A DNA stretch of 64,000 nt from Paraburkholderia panacisoli (lineage in GTDB: Bacteria > Pseudomonadota > Gammaproteobacteria > Burkholderiales > Burkholderiaceae), in assembly GCF_008369935.1 (NCBI RefSeq), contig NZ_VTUZ01000002.1, positions 416,041-480,040 on the forward strand. The letters are read 5' to 3'. The notes beneath the pieces are model-generated. The model was not told the origin of the DNA. It saw nothing but the letters and a program-made list of their open reading frames with translations, and searched no databases. This document shows, in pieces, positions 1 to 9,082 of this stretch (positions within the stretch are counted from its first letter, which is position 1; each line of letters opens with the position of its first letter). A program made the position numbers and the translations under genes.

Positions 1-1
1 C

Positions 2-961
2 AAACAGATGACGCTGTCGCTCACGGTATCGGCCCTGCTGACCATTGGCGTGTCGATCGCACCGCATTGGCATCAGTTGCTCGTGCTGCGCACGCTCGAA
101 GGCCTCGCGCTGGGCGGCGTGCCCGCCGTCGCGATGGCCTATCTCGCCGAGGAAGTGCATCCGGACGGGCTCGGTCTCGCGATGGGTCTTTACGTCGGCG
201 GCACCGCGATCGGTGGGATGGCGGGGCGAGTGATTACCGGCGTCGTCGCGGATCTGTTTTCGTGGCGCGTGGCGATCGGCACGATCGGCGTGCTGGGTCT
301 GCTGTCGATGCTCGCGTTTCGCGCGCTGCTGCCGCCCTCGCGTCACTTCGTGCCGCGTCGCGGGCTTGGCTTCGCGCATCATCGCAGCGCGCTGCTCAGG
401 CAATTCACGCGGCCGGGGTTGCCGTTGCTGTTCCTGCTCGGTTTCGTGCTGATGGGCAGCTTCGTCACGCTGTACAACTACATCGGTTATCGGCTGCTCG
501 CGCCGCCTTATCAACTGAATCAGACGGAGATCGGCGCGATCTTCGTCGTGTATCTGACCGGCGTGGTCGCGTCGCCGTGGTCCGGCCGCATGGCCGACAC
601 GTTCGGCCGTGCTCGCGTGTTGACCGGCAGTCTGCTGCTGATGGTGCTCGGTCTCGCACTCACGATGCTGCATCCGCTAACGATGATCGCGACCGGCATA
701 GCGTGCGTGACGTTCGGCTTTTTTGCCGGGCATTCGGTGGCGAGCGGCTGGGTCGGACGCCTCGCCAAGGACGCAAAGGGCCAGGCCGCCGCGCTGTATC
801 TGCTCGCGTACTACATTGGTTCGAGCGTGATCGGTTCGTACGGCGGCCATGTCTGGGCATCTCACGGATGGAATGGCGTCGCGGGACTCGTGGGCACGCT
901 GCTCGCCATCGGACTGGTTGCGGCGATGCGTTTGCGCGGACGCGAACAGGCCCACGCGTAG
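2..961 (+). CDS. MFS transporter, 5' end outside the window
   Basis: This is the C-terminal three quarters of a major facilitator superfamily permease of the drug/metabolite-efflux type (YnfM-like). The frame is open to the window edge, so the ATG at 8 is an internal Met and the true start lies upstream; about 320 residues are visible against the usual 400-430. Roughly ten hydrophobic segments can be traced, with an acidic GxxADxFSWR loop after TM4 and a second SGRMADTFGRAR loop, which is the A-like motif between TM8 and TM9. Transport across the inner membrane is expected from the family; the substrate cannot be read from sequence. Confidence 0.85.
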   Translation, partial: KQMTLSLTVSALLTIGVSIAPHWHQLLVLRTLEGLALGGVPAVAMAYLAEEVHPDGLGLAMGLYVGGTAIGGMAGRVITGVVADLFSWRVAIGTIGVLGLLSMLAFRALLPPSRHFVPRRGLGFAHHRSALLRQFTRPGLPLLFLLGFVLMGSFVTLYNYIGYRLLAPPYQLNQTEIGAIFVVYLTGVVASPWSGRMADTFGRARVLTGSLLLMVLGLALTMLHPLTMIATGIACVTFGFFAGHSVASGWVGRLAKDAKGQAAALYLLAYYIGSSVIGSYGGHVWASHGWNGVAGLVGTLLAIGLVAAMRLRGREQAHA

Positions 962-1254
962 CCTGCAAGCTCTCTCGGCAAGCTCGGCAAGCCGCGACCC
1001 AGTGCGCATGGAAAAACGCCAAGAAGTAAGGCCAGTGTAAGCAAACACTTCACTTTTTTCGATCTGCTTGCTGCGCTGCGCCAATCACGACGGCCCTTGC
1101 CGCGCTGGGTTCAGCGGCTTGCGAAAAATCGCCGCCATGCCGCGAAGGGCTGCTATGTCTATCTCGCCGTCTCCTATACTCAAATCGAGCGCGAACGGTG
1201 CCTGGCTCCCCATTCCGAGCCGGCCCCGCGCGAGTAATACATAAGGAGACGAAT

Positions 1255-1440
1255 ATGACGACCTACTTCACGATCGGCGATTTCATTCTGGTCATCCCGA
1301 TGGCTCTGGCCGGTGCCCTGTTTGTCGGCGCGCTTCCGTGCAAGACGGAACTACGGCACAACGCGCTGCGCGTGCTAGGCGCGCTGCTCGGCGTGGTGGT
1401 CGCGGTCGTGCTGGTCGAAGGTCTGCCCGCGCTGGTGTAG
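1255..1440 (+). CDS. small two-TM membrane protein, 61 aa
   Basis: This short hydrophobic protein has two predicted membrane segments (about residues 8-28 and 38-58) joined by a short polar loop with a KTE motif. The ATG at 1255 is chosen because AAGGAG lies at 1243-1248 with good spacing; the longer reading from 1198 would begin upstream of that site. The high GC3 and the terminator immediately downstream support a real single-gene unit. I do not recognise the family and cannot assign a function; an inner-membrane location is inferred from hydrophobicity. Confidence 0.65.
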   Translation: MTTYFTIGDFILVIPMALAGALFVGALPCKTELRHNALRVLGALLGVVVAVVLVEGLPALV

Positions 1441-1445
1441 CGAAA

Positions 1446-1474
1446 GAAAAAGCCGCCTCATGGGCGGCTTTTTC
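1446..1474. terminator. bidirectional intrinsic terminator
   Basis: A perfect 12-bp stem (arms 1446-1457 and 1463-1474, A-rich then GCCGCC) closes a 5-nt loop and has A and T runs at its two ends. It can therefore end both the small membrane-protein gene on + and the aldo/keto reductase gene on -. Confidence 0.85.
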
Positions 1475-1516
1475 GCTTCCTGCGTTTTTATTTCTACGCG
1501 GTGTGGGTCACGCGGA

Positions 1517-2560
1517 TCAGATCGCCTGATCCGTCGACGGCTTTTCCCACAGGTTGATTCCGCCTTCGGTGGCGTAGCGATCGATCTCCGCGAGTTCCTC
1601 TTTCGAGAACGCGAGGTTCTTCAACGCGCCGACGTTCTCACGCACCTGCTCCGCACGGCTCGCGCCGATCAGCACCGACGTCACGCGCGGATCGCGCAAT
1701 GCCCACGCGAGCGCCATTTGCGCAAGACTCTGTCCGCGACGCTGCGCGATGTCGTTGAGCTTGCGCACGTGCTCGATGTTCTGCGCGCTCAAATGCTCCT
1801 GCTTCAATGATCCGCCGCCCGGCTTGTTGACACGCGCGTCGGCCGGCACGCCGTTCAGGTATTTGCCGGTGAGCAGCCCCTGAGCGAGCGGCGTGAATGC
1901 GATCGAGCCCGCGCCAACCTTCTCCAGCGTATCCAGCAGTTCGTGTTCGATCCAGCGGTTGAGCATGTTGTACGCGGGCTGATGGATCAACAGCGGCACC
2001 TTGTACTCGGCGAGCAGCTTCGTCATTTCGAGCGTCTTGGCGGCCGAGTACGACGAAATGCCGATATACAACGCCTTGCCTTGCTGCACGGCGCTCGCCA
2101 ATGCGCCGGCGGTTTCTTCGAGCGGCGTGTCGGCATCGAAGCGATGCGAATAGAAGATGTCGACGTAGTCGAGGCCCATGCGTTGCAGGCTCTGATCGAG
2201 ACTGGCGAGCACGTACTTGCGCGAGCCGCCGCCCTGTCCGTACGGGCCCGGCCACATGTCCCAACCGGCCTTCGACGAAATCAGCAGTTCGTCGCGATAC
2301 GGTTTGAAATCGTCCTTGAACAGGCGGCCGAAATTCGTCTCCGCGCTGCCGTACGGCGGGCCATAGTTGTTTGCGAGATCGAAGTGCGTGATGCCGAGGT
2401 CGAACGACGTACGCAGGATGTCGCGCTGCGTGGAGATCGGCGTGGTGTCGCCGAAGTTGTGCCACAAGCCGAGCGACAGCGCCGGCAGTTTGAGACCCGA
2501 CTTGCCGCAGACGCGGTACTGCATGTCCGAATAGCGTTCTGAAGCTGCTTCGTAAGCCAT
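1517..2560 (-). CDS. yghZ: L-glyceraldehyde-3-phosphate reductase-type aldo/keto reductase
   Basis: At 347 aa this matches the YghZ/Gpr (AKR14) branch of the aldo/keto reductases, NADPH-dependent cytosolic enzymes that reduce L-glyceraldehyde 3-phosphate and detoxify methylglyoxal-type aldehydes. The AKR catalytic tetrad is visible as Asp61, Tyr66, Lys97 and His139 (DLANNYG, SSKAG, YSHR). The C-terminal IGASRAEQVRENVGAL stretch is the NADP phosphate-binding element. The gene stands alone between the bidirectional terminator and a divergent DUF3185 gene. Homology to voltage-gated K+ channel beta subunits (KvAP-type AKRs) often misnames this family; length and motifs favour YghZ. Confidence 0.9.
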   Translation of the reverse strand: MAYEAASERYSDMQYRVCGKSGLKLPALSLGLWHNFGDTTPISTQRDILRTSFDLGITHFDLANNYGPPYGSAETNFGRLFKDDFKPYRDELLISSKAGWDMWPGPYGQGGGSRKYVLASLDQSLQRMGLDYVDIFYSHRFDADTPLEETAGALASAVQQGKALYIGISSYSAAKTLEMTKLLAEYKVPLLIHQPAYNMLNRWIEHELLDTLEKVGAGSIAFTPLAQGLLTGKYLNGVPADARVNKPGGGSLKQEHLSAQNIEHVRKLNDIAQRRGQSLAQMALAWALRDPRVTSVLIGASRAEQVRENVGALKNLAFSKEELAEIDRYATEGGINLWEKPSTDQAI

Positions 2561-2776
2561 TGCTAGTGTCCTTGTTGGTGAAGTCGCCCGGCCGATGCGG
2601 GCGTGAGACGATCACACGTTGCGGGAGGCATGCCGCTTTAGAGGTTTGTGTCGAAGTGCGGCCAGACCGCTATGTTAGCCAATCGACGCGATGCGTGCAG
2701 ACGCCCAGTATGCGGGATGGACGATTGCTTGCGCCTCCCCTACACTTTGGCCGGTCAACGCAGATGGGAGGAGTAG

Positions 2777-2983
2777 ATGACGAAGGCGATTTCAATCGCG
2801 CTGATTGTCGGCGGTATCGTGTTGCTGTATTTCGGCGGACAGGCGTTCAACTCTGTTAGCAGCGACGTCGCTCGCGTGTTCACCGGGTCGCCGAGCAACA
2901 AGGCGATCATGCTGATCGTGGCAGGCGTAGTGGCGACGCTCTCCGGATTGACGGGCGTGGCGATGTCCGGCCGCAAGCGGTGA
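2777..2983 (+). CDS. DUF3185 family small membrane protein
   Basis: This 68-aa protein has two hydrophobic helices (about 4-26 and 42-63) separated by a polar stretch with a TGSPSNKA motif, and it ends in basic residues (GRKR). This is the layout of DUF3185 proteins, common in betaproteobacteria and of unknown role. A strong GGGAGGAG at 2766-2773 sits just upstream of the ATG. An inner-membrane location is inferred; no catalytic motif is visible. Confidence 0.8.
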   Translation: MTKAISIALIVGGIVLLYFGGQAFNSVSSDVARVFTGSPSNKAIMLIVAGVVATLSGLTGVAMSGRKR

Positions 2984-3092
2984 TTGTTCGCGGGTTCGTG
3001 AACTTGCGCGGCGCTGGTTTTGCCTCGCGGTTCTGCGCGGGGCTTTGTGCCCCATTGCATGAACGCGAAGCAGCGCCGCCGCAGATGAAAAT

Positions 3093-3854
3093 CTAAAAGG
3101 CCACCTCAGGCTTCGCGGCCGACCGCGTGCCCGGCAGCGGCACATTGCTCGCGCCGTGATAGGTGTACACCAGAGAAAACTTCACCTGATCGCTGAGATT
3201 CTTGCCGGCCGAATGCAGCGTATTGCAGTGGAAGAACACCACGTCCCCGACATTCAATTCGGGCGACACTGCGCTGCGAATCCACACCTGGTTCTCTTCC
3301 AGATCGGAGCGGAAAAACTTGGCCTGGTCGAAACGCTCGGAGGTGAACGCGGCGCTGTGCGACTTCGGCACGAACCACAGCGCGCCGTTATCGACGGTTT
3401 CCGGGCCGACCGCGAGCCACACCGACACCAGGTCGTCACGCTCGAACGACCAGTAGCGCACGTCGCGATGCCAGCCGGTCAAGCTGCCGTACGCGGGATG
3501 CTTGGTCATCATGCAGTTGTGATGCGCGCGCGACAGGAGCGGTTCTTCACCAAAGTACAACTCCATCCAGCCGCGAATTTCCGGCGCGGTGGCCCATTGC
3601 GCGAATGCCGGATGACGCCCATACGCATCCAGTAGCCGCCGCACCGTATGGCCGCCCGGCGAGGTTCTCGACGACGGCGCCCCGGGATACTGCAGATCCG
3701 CTTCGAACTCGATCGGTGCGGCCGCTTCCTGCAACTGCTGCTGCGCGATCTGCTTCATTTCCGCGCAACGCTCGGGCGACACCAACCCCGGCACCACGAC
3801 AAAGCCCTGTTCTTGCAACGTGTGAATCTGTTCTTTCTTCGAATGAAGTGACAT
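3093..3854 (-). CDS. phytanoyl-CoA dioxygenase (PhyH) family Fe(II)/2-oxoglutarate oxygenase
   Basis: The 253-aa protein has the PhyH-type double-stranded beta-helix fold. The 2-His-1-Asp iron triad can be read as His129 and Asp131 in GWHRD and His214 in NTLHSAG. The basic residue expected to bind the 2-oxoglutarate carboxylate is Lys225 in QVKFSLVYTYHG. Family members hydroxylate diverse small molecules, so the substrate is unknown. The gene appears monocistronic and no neighbour suggests a pathway. Confidence 0.85.
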   Translation of the reverse strand: MSLHSKKEQIHTLQEQGFVVVPGLVSPERCAEMKQIAQQQLQEAAAPIEFEADLQYPGAPSSRTSPGGHTVRRLLDAYGRHPAFAQWATAPEIRGWMELYFGEEPLLSRAHHNCMMTKHPAYGSLTGWHRDVRYWSFERDDLVSVWLAVGPETVDNGALWFVPKSHSAAFTSERFDQAKFFRSDLEENQVWIRSAVSPELNVGDVVFFHCNTLHSAGKNLSDQVKFSLVYTYHGASNVPLPGTRSAAKPEVAF

Positions 3855-4314
3855 GGTGATCCGTTACTGTCGACTAGCTGATGCTCGATTGTAAAGCGGG
3901 CGCGATCGCGTTGCGCTGATTCCGCCGCTCCGATGCCGCAGCCTTACGCACAACTTTCACGCGCGATGCGCCATCGCGCCGCACTTCGAATGTGCAAGGA
4001 CGCACGATAATCGATCGCAAAGGGCCCGGCCGAGCTGGCGCGCGACGCGGTTTGAGTCGGTAAAAACCCCTATTTGCAGGGTAAAAACCGACTTTCTGAT
4101 GTCATCAATCACGTGTAGCCTGCTCGCATGTTGATCGCCGCTTCCGTATTTTCGCCTCGCGCACAGGCCGCCACGGCCCATGCCGCCGACCACCGCGCTT
4201 TTTCCTGTCGAATTCCAGGCTTTCGCGTCGTCTGTTGCGACACCGTCATTGGCACATTTGGTGCTGCTATTGGCGCATATTCCGTCGCGCGACACATTGC
4301 CTACCTGTGAAGCC
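3855..4314. other. intergenic stretch, no gene recognised
   Basis: This stretch separates the divergent PhyH gene and a hypothetical gene. A GGTAAAAACC-like unit occurs twice near 4060-4092, the second copy after TTGCAG. This could be part of a promoter, but I cannot assign a -10 box with confidence. Nothing else stands out. Confidence 0.4.
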
Positions 4315-4683
4315 ATGCACACTCTTCTGAATACCCCCCTCACCCGCGCCGCGCTGAAAGCGGCGCGTCCCGCCCGCCGCCACATCGTCCGTGCGCTGCG
4401 TCATCACGCAACCCGCACGCGCGCCCTGGGCGAACAATGGCGCGATGCCAAAGCAGTCGACGGCATTCGTACCTGGTTCCAGACGTTCTTCTCCGCAATG
4501 CGTCTGCAAGGCGGCTCGCGCCGCCTTTCGCTGCGCACGCTGTTGCGCAAGCCGACGCCGCTGCGGCTGACCGTCGCAAAACGCGTAGCGGTCGTCGCGC
4601 CGCAGAATACGAGCCGCCGCCCGCGTCGCATGTCGACGAGCAGCAGCAGCGGCTGGTTTGCGTTCCCGTTTGCCAGCCGTTGA
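4315..4683 (+). CDS. hypothetical basic protein, 122 aa
   Basis: From the ATG at 4315 the frame encodes a strongly basic, Arg/Ala-rich protein (MHTLLNTPLTRAAL...) with a short amphipathic central part (GIRTWFQTFFSAMRL) and a Ser-rich C-terminus. No family, signal peptide or catalytic motif is recognised. No clear ribosome-binding site precedes the start, and GC-rich DNA can generate such Arg-rich frames by chance. Its favour comes from length and from filling an otherwise empty 1-kb gap. Confidence 0.35.
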   Translation: MHTLLNTPLTRAALKAARPARRHIVRALRHHATRTRALGEQWRDAKAVDGIRTWFQTFFSAMRLQGGSRRLSLRTLLRKPTPLRLTVAKRVAVVAPQNTSRRPRRMSTSSSSGWFAFPFASR

Positions 4684-4693
4684 GGCGGTAGGG

Positions 4694-4727
4694 CGTTGAG
4701 CCGTTGAGGCGTTGAGGCGTTGAGGCG
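4694..4727 (+). repeat. 8-bp tandem repeat
   Basis: Four head-to-tail copies of CGTTGAGG (the first ends in C) run from 4694 to 4725 and continue into CG. The repeat lies directly after the stop of the hypothetical gene. Slipped-strand expansion is possible but no function is evident. Confidence 0.85.
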
Positions 4728-4860
4728 ATTGTTCAACGCGTTGTCGCGCTAACAATGCGGGTACGCGCAGAGTTTTCAGTTAGGTCCGTCTCGCGATTTT
4801 TCATCGCGACCCGCATGCCTCATATTTGCTGCGCGTCAACGCGGCAAACGCAAAGGCAAT

Positions 4861-4897
4861 AAAAAACCCCGCCCGGCTCACGCCGGCGGGGTTTTTT
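4861..4897. terminator. intrinsic terminator downstream of metK
   Basis: A perfect 13-bp inverted repeat (4861-4873 with 4885-4897; A6CCCCGCC pairing with GGCGGGGT6) has an 11-nt loop. It lies 22 bp beyond the metK stop on the minus strand and reads equally well in both directions. Confidence 0.9.
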
Positions 4898-4919
4898 ACT
4901 GAAGCGAAAACGGCTAGCG

Positions 4920-6110
4920 TTAATCCGCCAGCGCGGCAACCGGTTCCGTGCCCGCAGCTTCGGCGAGTGCCAGTGCCTTGTCCGTGGCTTCCCACGTGAA
5001 TTCCGGCTCTTCGCGGCCGAAGTGACCATACGCCGCGCTCTTCTCGTAGACCGGGCGCAGCAGATCGAGCATCTGGATGATGCCCTTCGGACGCAAGTCG
5101 AAATGCTCCTGCACCAGACGCGTGATCGTCGCATCCGACACGCGGCCCGTGCCGAACGTGTTGACCATCACCGAGGTCGGCTGAGCAACGCCGATTGCGT
5201 ATGACACCTGAATCAGGCAACGCGACGCGAGACCAGCGGCCACGATATTCTTCGCGACATAACGGCCGGCGTAAGCTGCCGAGCGGTCGACCTTCGACGG
5301 GTCCTTGCCCGAGAATGCGCCGCCGCCGTGCGGCGCCGCGCCGCCGTACGTGTCGACGATGATCTTGCGGCCGGTCAAACCGCAATCGCCTTGCGGACCG
5401 CCGATCACGAATCGGCCCGTCGGGTTCACGAGGAACTTGATGTCACCCTTGATGAGCTCGGCCGGCAGAGTCGGCTTGATGACTTCCTCGATCACGGCTT
5501 CGCGCAGCGTCTCCAGATCGATGTCGGGCGAATGCTGCGTGGACAGCACCACGGTGTCGATCGAATACGGCTTGCCGTCGACGTAACGCACGGTGACCTG
5601 CGACTTCGCATCCGGACGCAGCCAGGGCAGACGGCCGTCGCGGCGCAGATTCGCCTGACGCTCCACCAGACGGTGCGACAGGTGGATCGGCAGCGGCATC
5701 AGTTCCGGTGTTTCTTCACACGCGTAGCCGAACATCAGGCCCTGGTCGCCGGCGCCTTGATCGAGGTTGTTGTCGTGCGCGCGGTCCACGCCCTGCGCGA
5801 TGTCCGGCGATTGCTTGTCGTACGCGACGAGCACCGCGCAGCCGCGGTAGTCGATGCCGTAGTCGGTGTTGTCGTAGCCGATGCGCTTGATGGTATTGCG
5901 CGCGACCTGGATGTAGTCGACGTTCGCGGTGGTGGTGATTTCACCGGCCAGCACGACCAGACCCGTGTTGCAGAGCGTTTCGGCAGCGACGCGCGAGTAT
6001 TTGTCCTGCGCCAGGATTGCGTCGAGAATGGCGTCCGAAATCTGGTCCGCGACTTTGTCGGGATGGCCTTCGGAGACGGATTCGGAAGTAAAGAGATAGT
6101 CGTTTGCCAC
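4920..6110 (-). CDS. metK: S-adenosylmethionine synthase
   Basis: MetK makes S-adenosylmethionine from methionine and ATP in the cytosol as a tetramer. The 396-aa product carries the family signatures [10 protein letters not shown] near the N-terminus, [12 protein letters not shown] and [16 protein letters not shown]. The GTG at 6110 is chosen (VANDYLF) because AGGAG sits 8 nt upstream in the mRNA and family members start here; a 13-residue longer reading from 6149 lacks this support. The gene is monocistronic, with its own promoter, a structured leader of about 160 nt and a terminator. Like metX, it is probably controlled by methionine or SAM status. Confidence 0.97.
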   Translation of the reverse strand: MANDYLFTSESVSEGHPDKVADQISDAILDAILAQDKYSRVAAETLCNTGLVVLAGEITTTANVDYIQVARNTIKRIGYDNTDYGIDYRGCAVLVAYDKQSPDIAQGVDRAHDNNLDQGAGDQGLMFGYACEETPELMPLPIHLSHRLVERQANLRRDGRLPWLRPDAKSQVTVRYVDGKPYSIDTVVLSTQHSPDIDLETLREAVIEEVIKPTLPAELIKGDIKFLVNPTGRFVIGGPQGDCGLTGRKIIVDTYGGAAPHGGGAFSGKDPSKVDRSAAYAGRYVAKNIVAAGLASRCLIQVSYAIGVAQPTSVMVNTFGTGRVSDATITRLVQEHFDLRPKGIIQMLDLLRPVYEKSAAYGHFGREEPEFTWEATDKALALAEAAGTEPVAALAD

Positions 6111-6151
6111 GTTGCAGACTCCTGTTTGGTGGTTACGGTTGAGTTTCACGT

Positions 6152-6274
6152 AGCCAGCTTCGGGGAGCCTTGAAGCGGCGACGCTTTAGCGGATTACCTT
6201 ACCGGTGGGCGCAGATCGCATGGATCGCACCCGCTGGCTTCGCCCCGCAAGTTGTCTATTAACTCGGCGAAGCC
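6152..6274 (-). promoter_or_regulatory. structured metK leader with competing stems
   Basis: Two stems compete for the same bases in the metK 5' leader. In one, minus-strand GGCTTCGCC (plus 6266-6274) pairs with GGCGAAGCC (6236-6244). In the other, AGCCAGC (6233-6239) pairs with GCTGGCT (6152-6158), about 75 nt nearer the start codon. The segment 6236-6239 belongs to both, so only one stem can form. This is typical of attenuators and riboswitches, but I cannot match the sequence to a known SAM- or SAH-binding class. Confidence 0.5.
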
Positions 6275-6277
6275 CTT

Positions 6278-6283
6278 ATTATA
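6278..6283 (-). promoter_or_regulatory. -10 box of the metK promoter
   Basis: The minus strand reads TATAAT, a perfect sigma-70 -10 hexamer, with a weak -35 (TGTGAC) 16 nt upstream. Transcription from here would include the whole structured leader. Confidence 0.6.
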
Positions 6284-6388
6284 GCGACTTCCTTCGATTG
6301 TCACAGAGTGTCTACGAGTGCGGTATTACGTCAATTTTTCCGCTTTCCTGAAATCCGTCACGCGCCACGCCCCGTTTCAGGAGGCGGC

Positions 6389-7273
6389 GTGCTGAGCCGC
6401 TATGGCGCGCAGCTCGCGATCGGGCTGCTGAAACTTTTTGCGTTGTTGCCCTACGGGTTCGTCGCCCGTCTCGGCGATGGGCTCGGCTGGCTGCTCTATC
6501 AAGTTCCAAGCCGGCGCAAGCGCATCGTCCACACCAACCTGAAGCTGTGCTTCCCCGAGTGGAGCGACGAGCGCCGCGAAGACGTCGCGCAGAAGCACTT
6601 CCGTCACGCGATCCGCAGCTACCTCGAACGCAGCGTGCAGTGGTTCGGCTCGGCGAAGAAGCTCGAAAAGCTGATCCAGCTCGACAGCGCGATTGATCTG
6701 ACGGACCCGAATCTGCCGCCCACGCTGTTTCTGGGCTTTCACTTCGTGGGCATCGAGGCCGGTTCGATCTTCCTGAACTATTCGCTCAAGCGTCAATGCG
6801 GCTCACTGTATCAGCCGATGTCGAACCTCGAACTGGAAGAAGTCGCCAAAGCAGCGCGCGCGCGTTTCGGCGCCGACATGGCGAGCCGCGCCGACAGCGC
6901 GCGCGTCGTGTTGCGCTGGCTGCGCGAACGCAAGCCGGTGATGCTTGGCGCGGACATGGATTACGGCGCGCGCAATTCCACCTTCGTGCCGTTCTTCGGC
7001 GTGCCGACCTGCACGCTGACCGCGGTGGGACGTCTCGCGAAGGTCGGACGCGCGCAGGTCGTGCCGTTCATCGGCGAAGTGCTGCCGAACTACAAGGGTT
7101 ATCGCCTCAGGGTGTTCAAACCGTGGGACAACTATCCCACCGGCGACGACGACGCGGACGCGCGGCGCATGAACGAGTTTCTCGAAGAGCAGATCCCGCT
7201 GATCCCCGAGCAGTACTACTGGGTGCACAAGCGCTTCAAAACCCGGCCGCCGGGTGAACCGAGCGTGTACTGA
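6389..7273 (+). CDS. lpxL: lauroyl/myristoyl lipid A acyltransferase (LpxL/HtrB family)
   Basis: This is an inner-membrane late acyltransferase of lipid A assembly, which adds a secondary acyl chain from acyl-ACP. The HX4E catalytic motif is His118 and Glu123 (GFHFVGIE), and an N-terminal hydrophobic helix anchors the protein. I choose the GTG at 6389 (294 aa, MLSRYGAQL), preceded by AGGAGG at 6379-6384, over the GTG at 6308, which adds 27 unconserved residues. It is divergent from metK and heads the lpxL-dapF-DUF484-xerC run. LpxL and its paralogues (LpxM, LpxP) cannot be separated firmly by eye. Confidence 0.88.
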   Translation: MLSRYGAQLAIGLLKLFALLPYGFVARLGDGLGWLLYQVPSRRKRIVHTNLKLCFPEWSDERREDVAQKHFRHAIRSYLERSVQWFGSAKKLEKLIQLDSAIDLTDPNLPPTLFLGFHFVGIEAGSIFLNYSLKRQCGSLYQPMSNLELEEVAKAARARFGADMASRADSARVVLRWLRERKPVMLGADMDYGARNSTFVPFFGVPTCTLTAVGRLAKVGRAQVVPFIGEVLPNYKGYRLRVFKPWDNYPTGDDDADARRMNEFLEEQIPLIPEQYYWVHKRFKTRPPGEPSVY

Positions 7274-7377
7274 GCTGCGCGGCCAACGCAGTCAGAGCAG
7301 TCGGCGAAAGAAGCGCCCCGGCGCGGAAATAGCGCGAGGTTCGGCGCACCCGCGGGCGCGTCACTTACAATAGCGTG

Positions 7378-8253
7378 ATGAAACTGAAATTCACCAAAAT
7401 GCACGGCGCGGGCAACGACTTCGTCGTGCTCGACGGCTACACCCAACTGGTCAACCTGACGCCGGCACAAGTGCGCGCGCTCGCGGACCGGCATTTCGGC
7501 GTCGGCGCCGATCAATTGCTGCTGGTCGAAAAACCCACCGTGGAAGGCGTCGATTTCCGCTATCGCATCTTCAACTGCGACGGTGGGGAGGTCGAGCATT
7601 GCGGCAACGGCGCGCGTTGCTTCGTCAAGTTCGTGCGCGACAGCCGCCTGACTGATCGGCGCAGCGTGCGCGTGCAAGTGCAGAAAGGCATCATCACGCT
7701 GACCATGCAGGACAACGGCGAAGTGGTGGTCGACATGGGCGCTCCGGTATTCGACCCGGAACGCGTGCCGTTCGCCACCAAGGGCCTCGAAGGCCGCAGC
7801 GAAGGCACGGACACGCTCTGGCCGCTCGACGTGAACGGGACGACGCGCTGGATTTCGGTGGTGTCGATGGGCAATCCGCACGCGGTGCAAGTGGTCGACG
7901 ACGTCGAGGCCTTCCCGGTGCTGGCCGAAGGTCCGGTGATCGAGCGCCATGCGCGGTTCCCGCAGCGCGTGAACGCGGGCTTCATGCAGATCGTCGGCCG
8001 CAGCGAGATCAAGCTGCGCGTCTTCGAGCGCGGCGCGGGCGAAACGCTGGCGTGCGGCACGGGCGCCTGCGCGGCGGTCGCGGCCGGCATCCGGCGCGGG
8101 CTGCTGGACGCGCCGGTGCTGGTGCATACGCACGGCGGCAAGCTGACCATCTCGTGGGACAACACGCGTGAAGGCGAGCCGCTGCTGATGGCCGGCCCCG
8201 CGGCGACCGTATTCGAAGGCGAGATCGAACTGGCCGACGCCTTGTCCGCTTGA
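7378..8253 (+). CDS. dapF: diaminopimelate epimerase
   Basis: DapF interconverts LL- and meso-diaminopimelate for lysine and peptidoglycan synthesis, using a cofactor-free two-cysteine mechanism. Both catalytic cysteines are present: Cys75 in EHCGNGARC and Cys226 in ACGTGAC. The 291-aa length is a little above the usual 270-290. The ATG at 7378 and the GTG at 7375 are adjacent; ATG is preferred because [15 protein letters not shown] is the conserved family start. It lies about 100 bp after lpxL and 58 bp before the DUF484 gene. Confidence 0.96.
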   Translation: MKLKFTKMHGAGNDFVVLDGYTQLVNLTPAQVRALADRHFGVGADQLLLVEKPTVEGVDFRYRIFNCDGGEVEHCGNGARCFVKFVRDSRLTDRRSVRVQVQKGIITLTMQDNGEVVVDMGAPVFDPERVPFATKGLEGRSEGTDTLWPLDVNGTTRWISVVSMGNPHAVQVVDDVEAFPVLAEGPVIERHARFPQRVNAGFMQIVGRSEIKLRVFERGAGETLACGTGACAAVAAGIRRGLLDAPVLVHTHGGKLTISWDNTREGEPLLMAGPAATVFEGEIELADALSA

Positions 8254-8311
8254 ACTGATTGACCGATGCGCCGCCCCGAGGGCGTCGTCCTGTAGTCCTT
8301 TAGCCGAAACC

Positions 8312-9034
8312 ATGAACGATCGCGAAGTCGCCGAATACCTGCTCGCCAACCCCGAATTCTTCGCCGAACACGCGGAAATGCTCGCGACCATCCGGCTCGC
8401 GAATCCGCACGGCAAAGCCGCGGTGTCGCTGCAGGAGCGGCAGATGGAAATGCTGCGCGACAAGAACAAGCATCTCGAACGGCGCCTCGCCGAACTGCTG
8501 CGCTACGGTCACGAGAACGACAGCATCGCGTCGAAATTCAACCGCTGGACCATCCGCGTGATGGCCGAGCGCGATCCGTATGCGCTGCCGCGCACGATCG
8601 CCCACGGTTTGCGCGATATCTTCGACGTGCCGCAAGCCGCGCTGCGCGTGTGGGATGTGGCCGAGCCCTACGCCCAGGCCGATTTCGCGCGTCATGTCGG
8701 CGAGGAAGTGCGCATTTTCGCCGGCAGCCTCACGACGCCGTACTGCGGCGCGAATACGGGCTTCGAGGCGGCGCAGTGGCTGGTGCCGGCGGTCAGCGCC
8801 GTGGCCGACGACAACGCAGCCGGCAACGCGACATCCGAGTCGGCGCACGTCACGGAATCGATTGCGCTGCTCGCACTGCGCGACCCCGAAGGCAACGAGG
8901 AAGCGCCCACCTTCGGCCTGCTGGTGATGGGCTCGGCCGACGCGCGCCGCTTTCACGACGGCATGGCCACCGACTTCCTGACGCAGATCGGCGCGCTGGC
9001 AAGCGCCGCGCTGAGCCGTCTGCTGCCGCGCTGA
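8312..9034 (+). CDS. DUF484 family protein
   Basis: This 240-aa DUF484 protein has an N-terminal segment (NDREVAEYLLANPEFF), a heptad-like stretch around residues 25-70 (ERQMEMLRDKNKHLERRLAELL) suggesting a coiled coil, and a GAF-like C-terminal domain ending in FLTQIGALASAAL. It sits between dapF and xerC, the classical dapF-yigA-xerC order of proteobacteria. No enzymatic motif is seen and the function is not established. Confidence 0.9.
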   Translation: MNDREVAEYLLANPEFFAEHAEMLATIRLANPHGKAAVSLQERQMEMLRDKNKHLERRLAELLRYGHENDSIASKFNRWTIRVMAERDPYALPRTIAHGLRDIFDVPQAALRVWDVAEPYAQADFARHVGEEVRIFAGSLTTPYCGANTGFEAAQWLVPAVSAVADDNAAGNATSESAHVTESIALLALRDPEGNEEAPTFGLLVMGSADARRFHDGMATDFLTQIGALASAALSRLLPR

Positions 9035-9082
9035 GCACGCGCTCACCGACGCTCGCCCGCGCCAGCCGCTCCAAAGCCCACC

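Noticed and set aside
6160..6240. GCTAAA on the minus strand in the metK leader as a second SAM-II riboswitch
   Set aside because: A P1-like stem (GGGTGC/GCGCCC) and a GCGA/TCGC pseudoknot can be drawn, but the ligand-contacting GATTT is GATCC and no P2a partner exists, so the class does not fit.
7216..8469. Long minus-strand frame opposite dapF
   Set aside because: It is the antisense shadow of dapF and lpxL, with Arg/His-rich composition and no domain.
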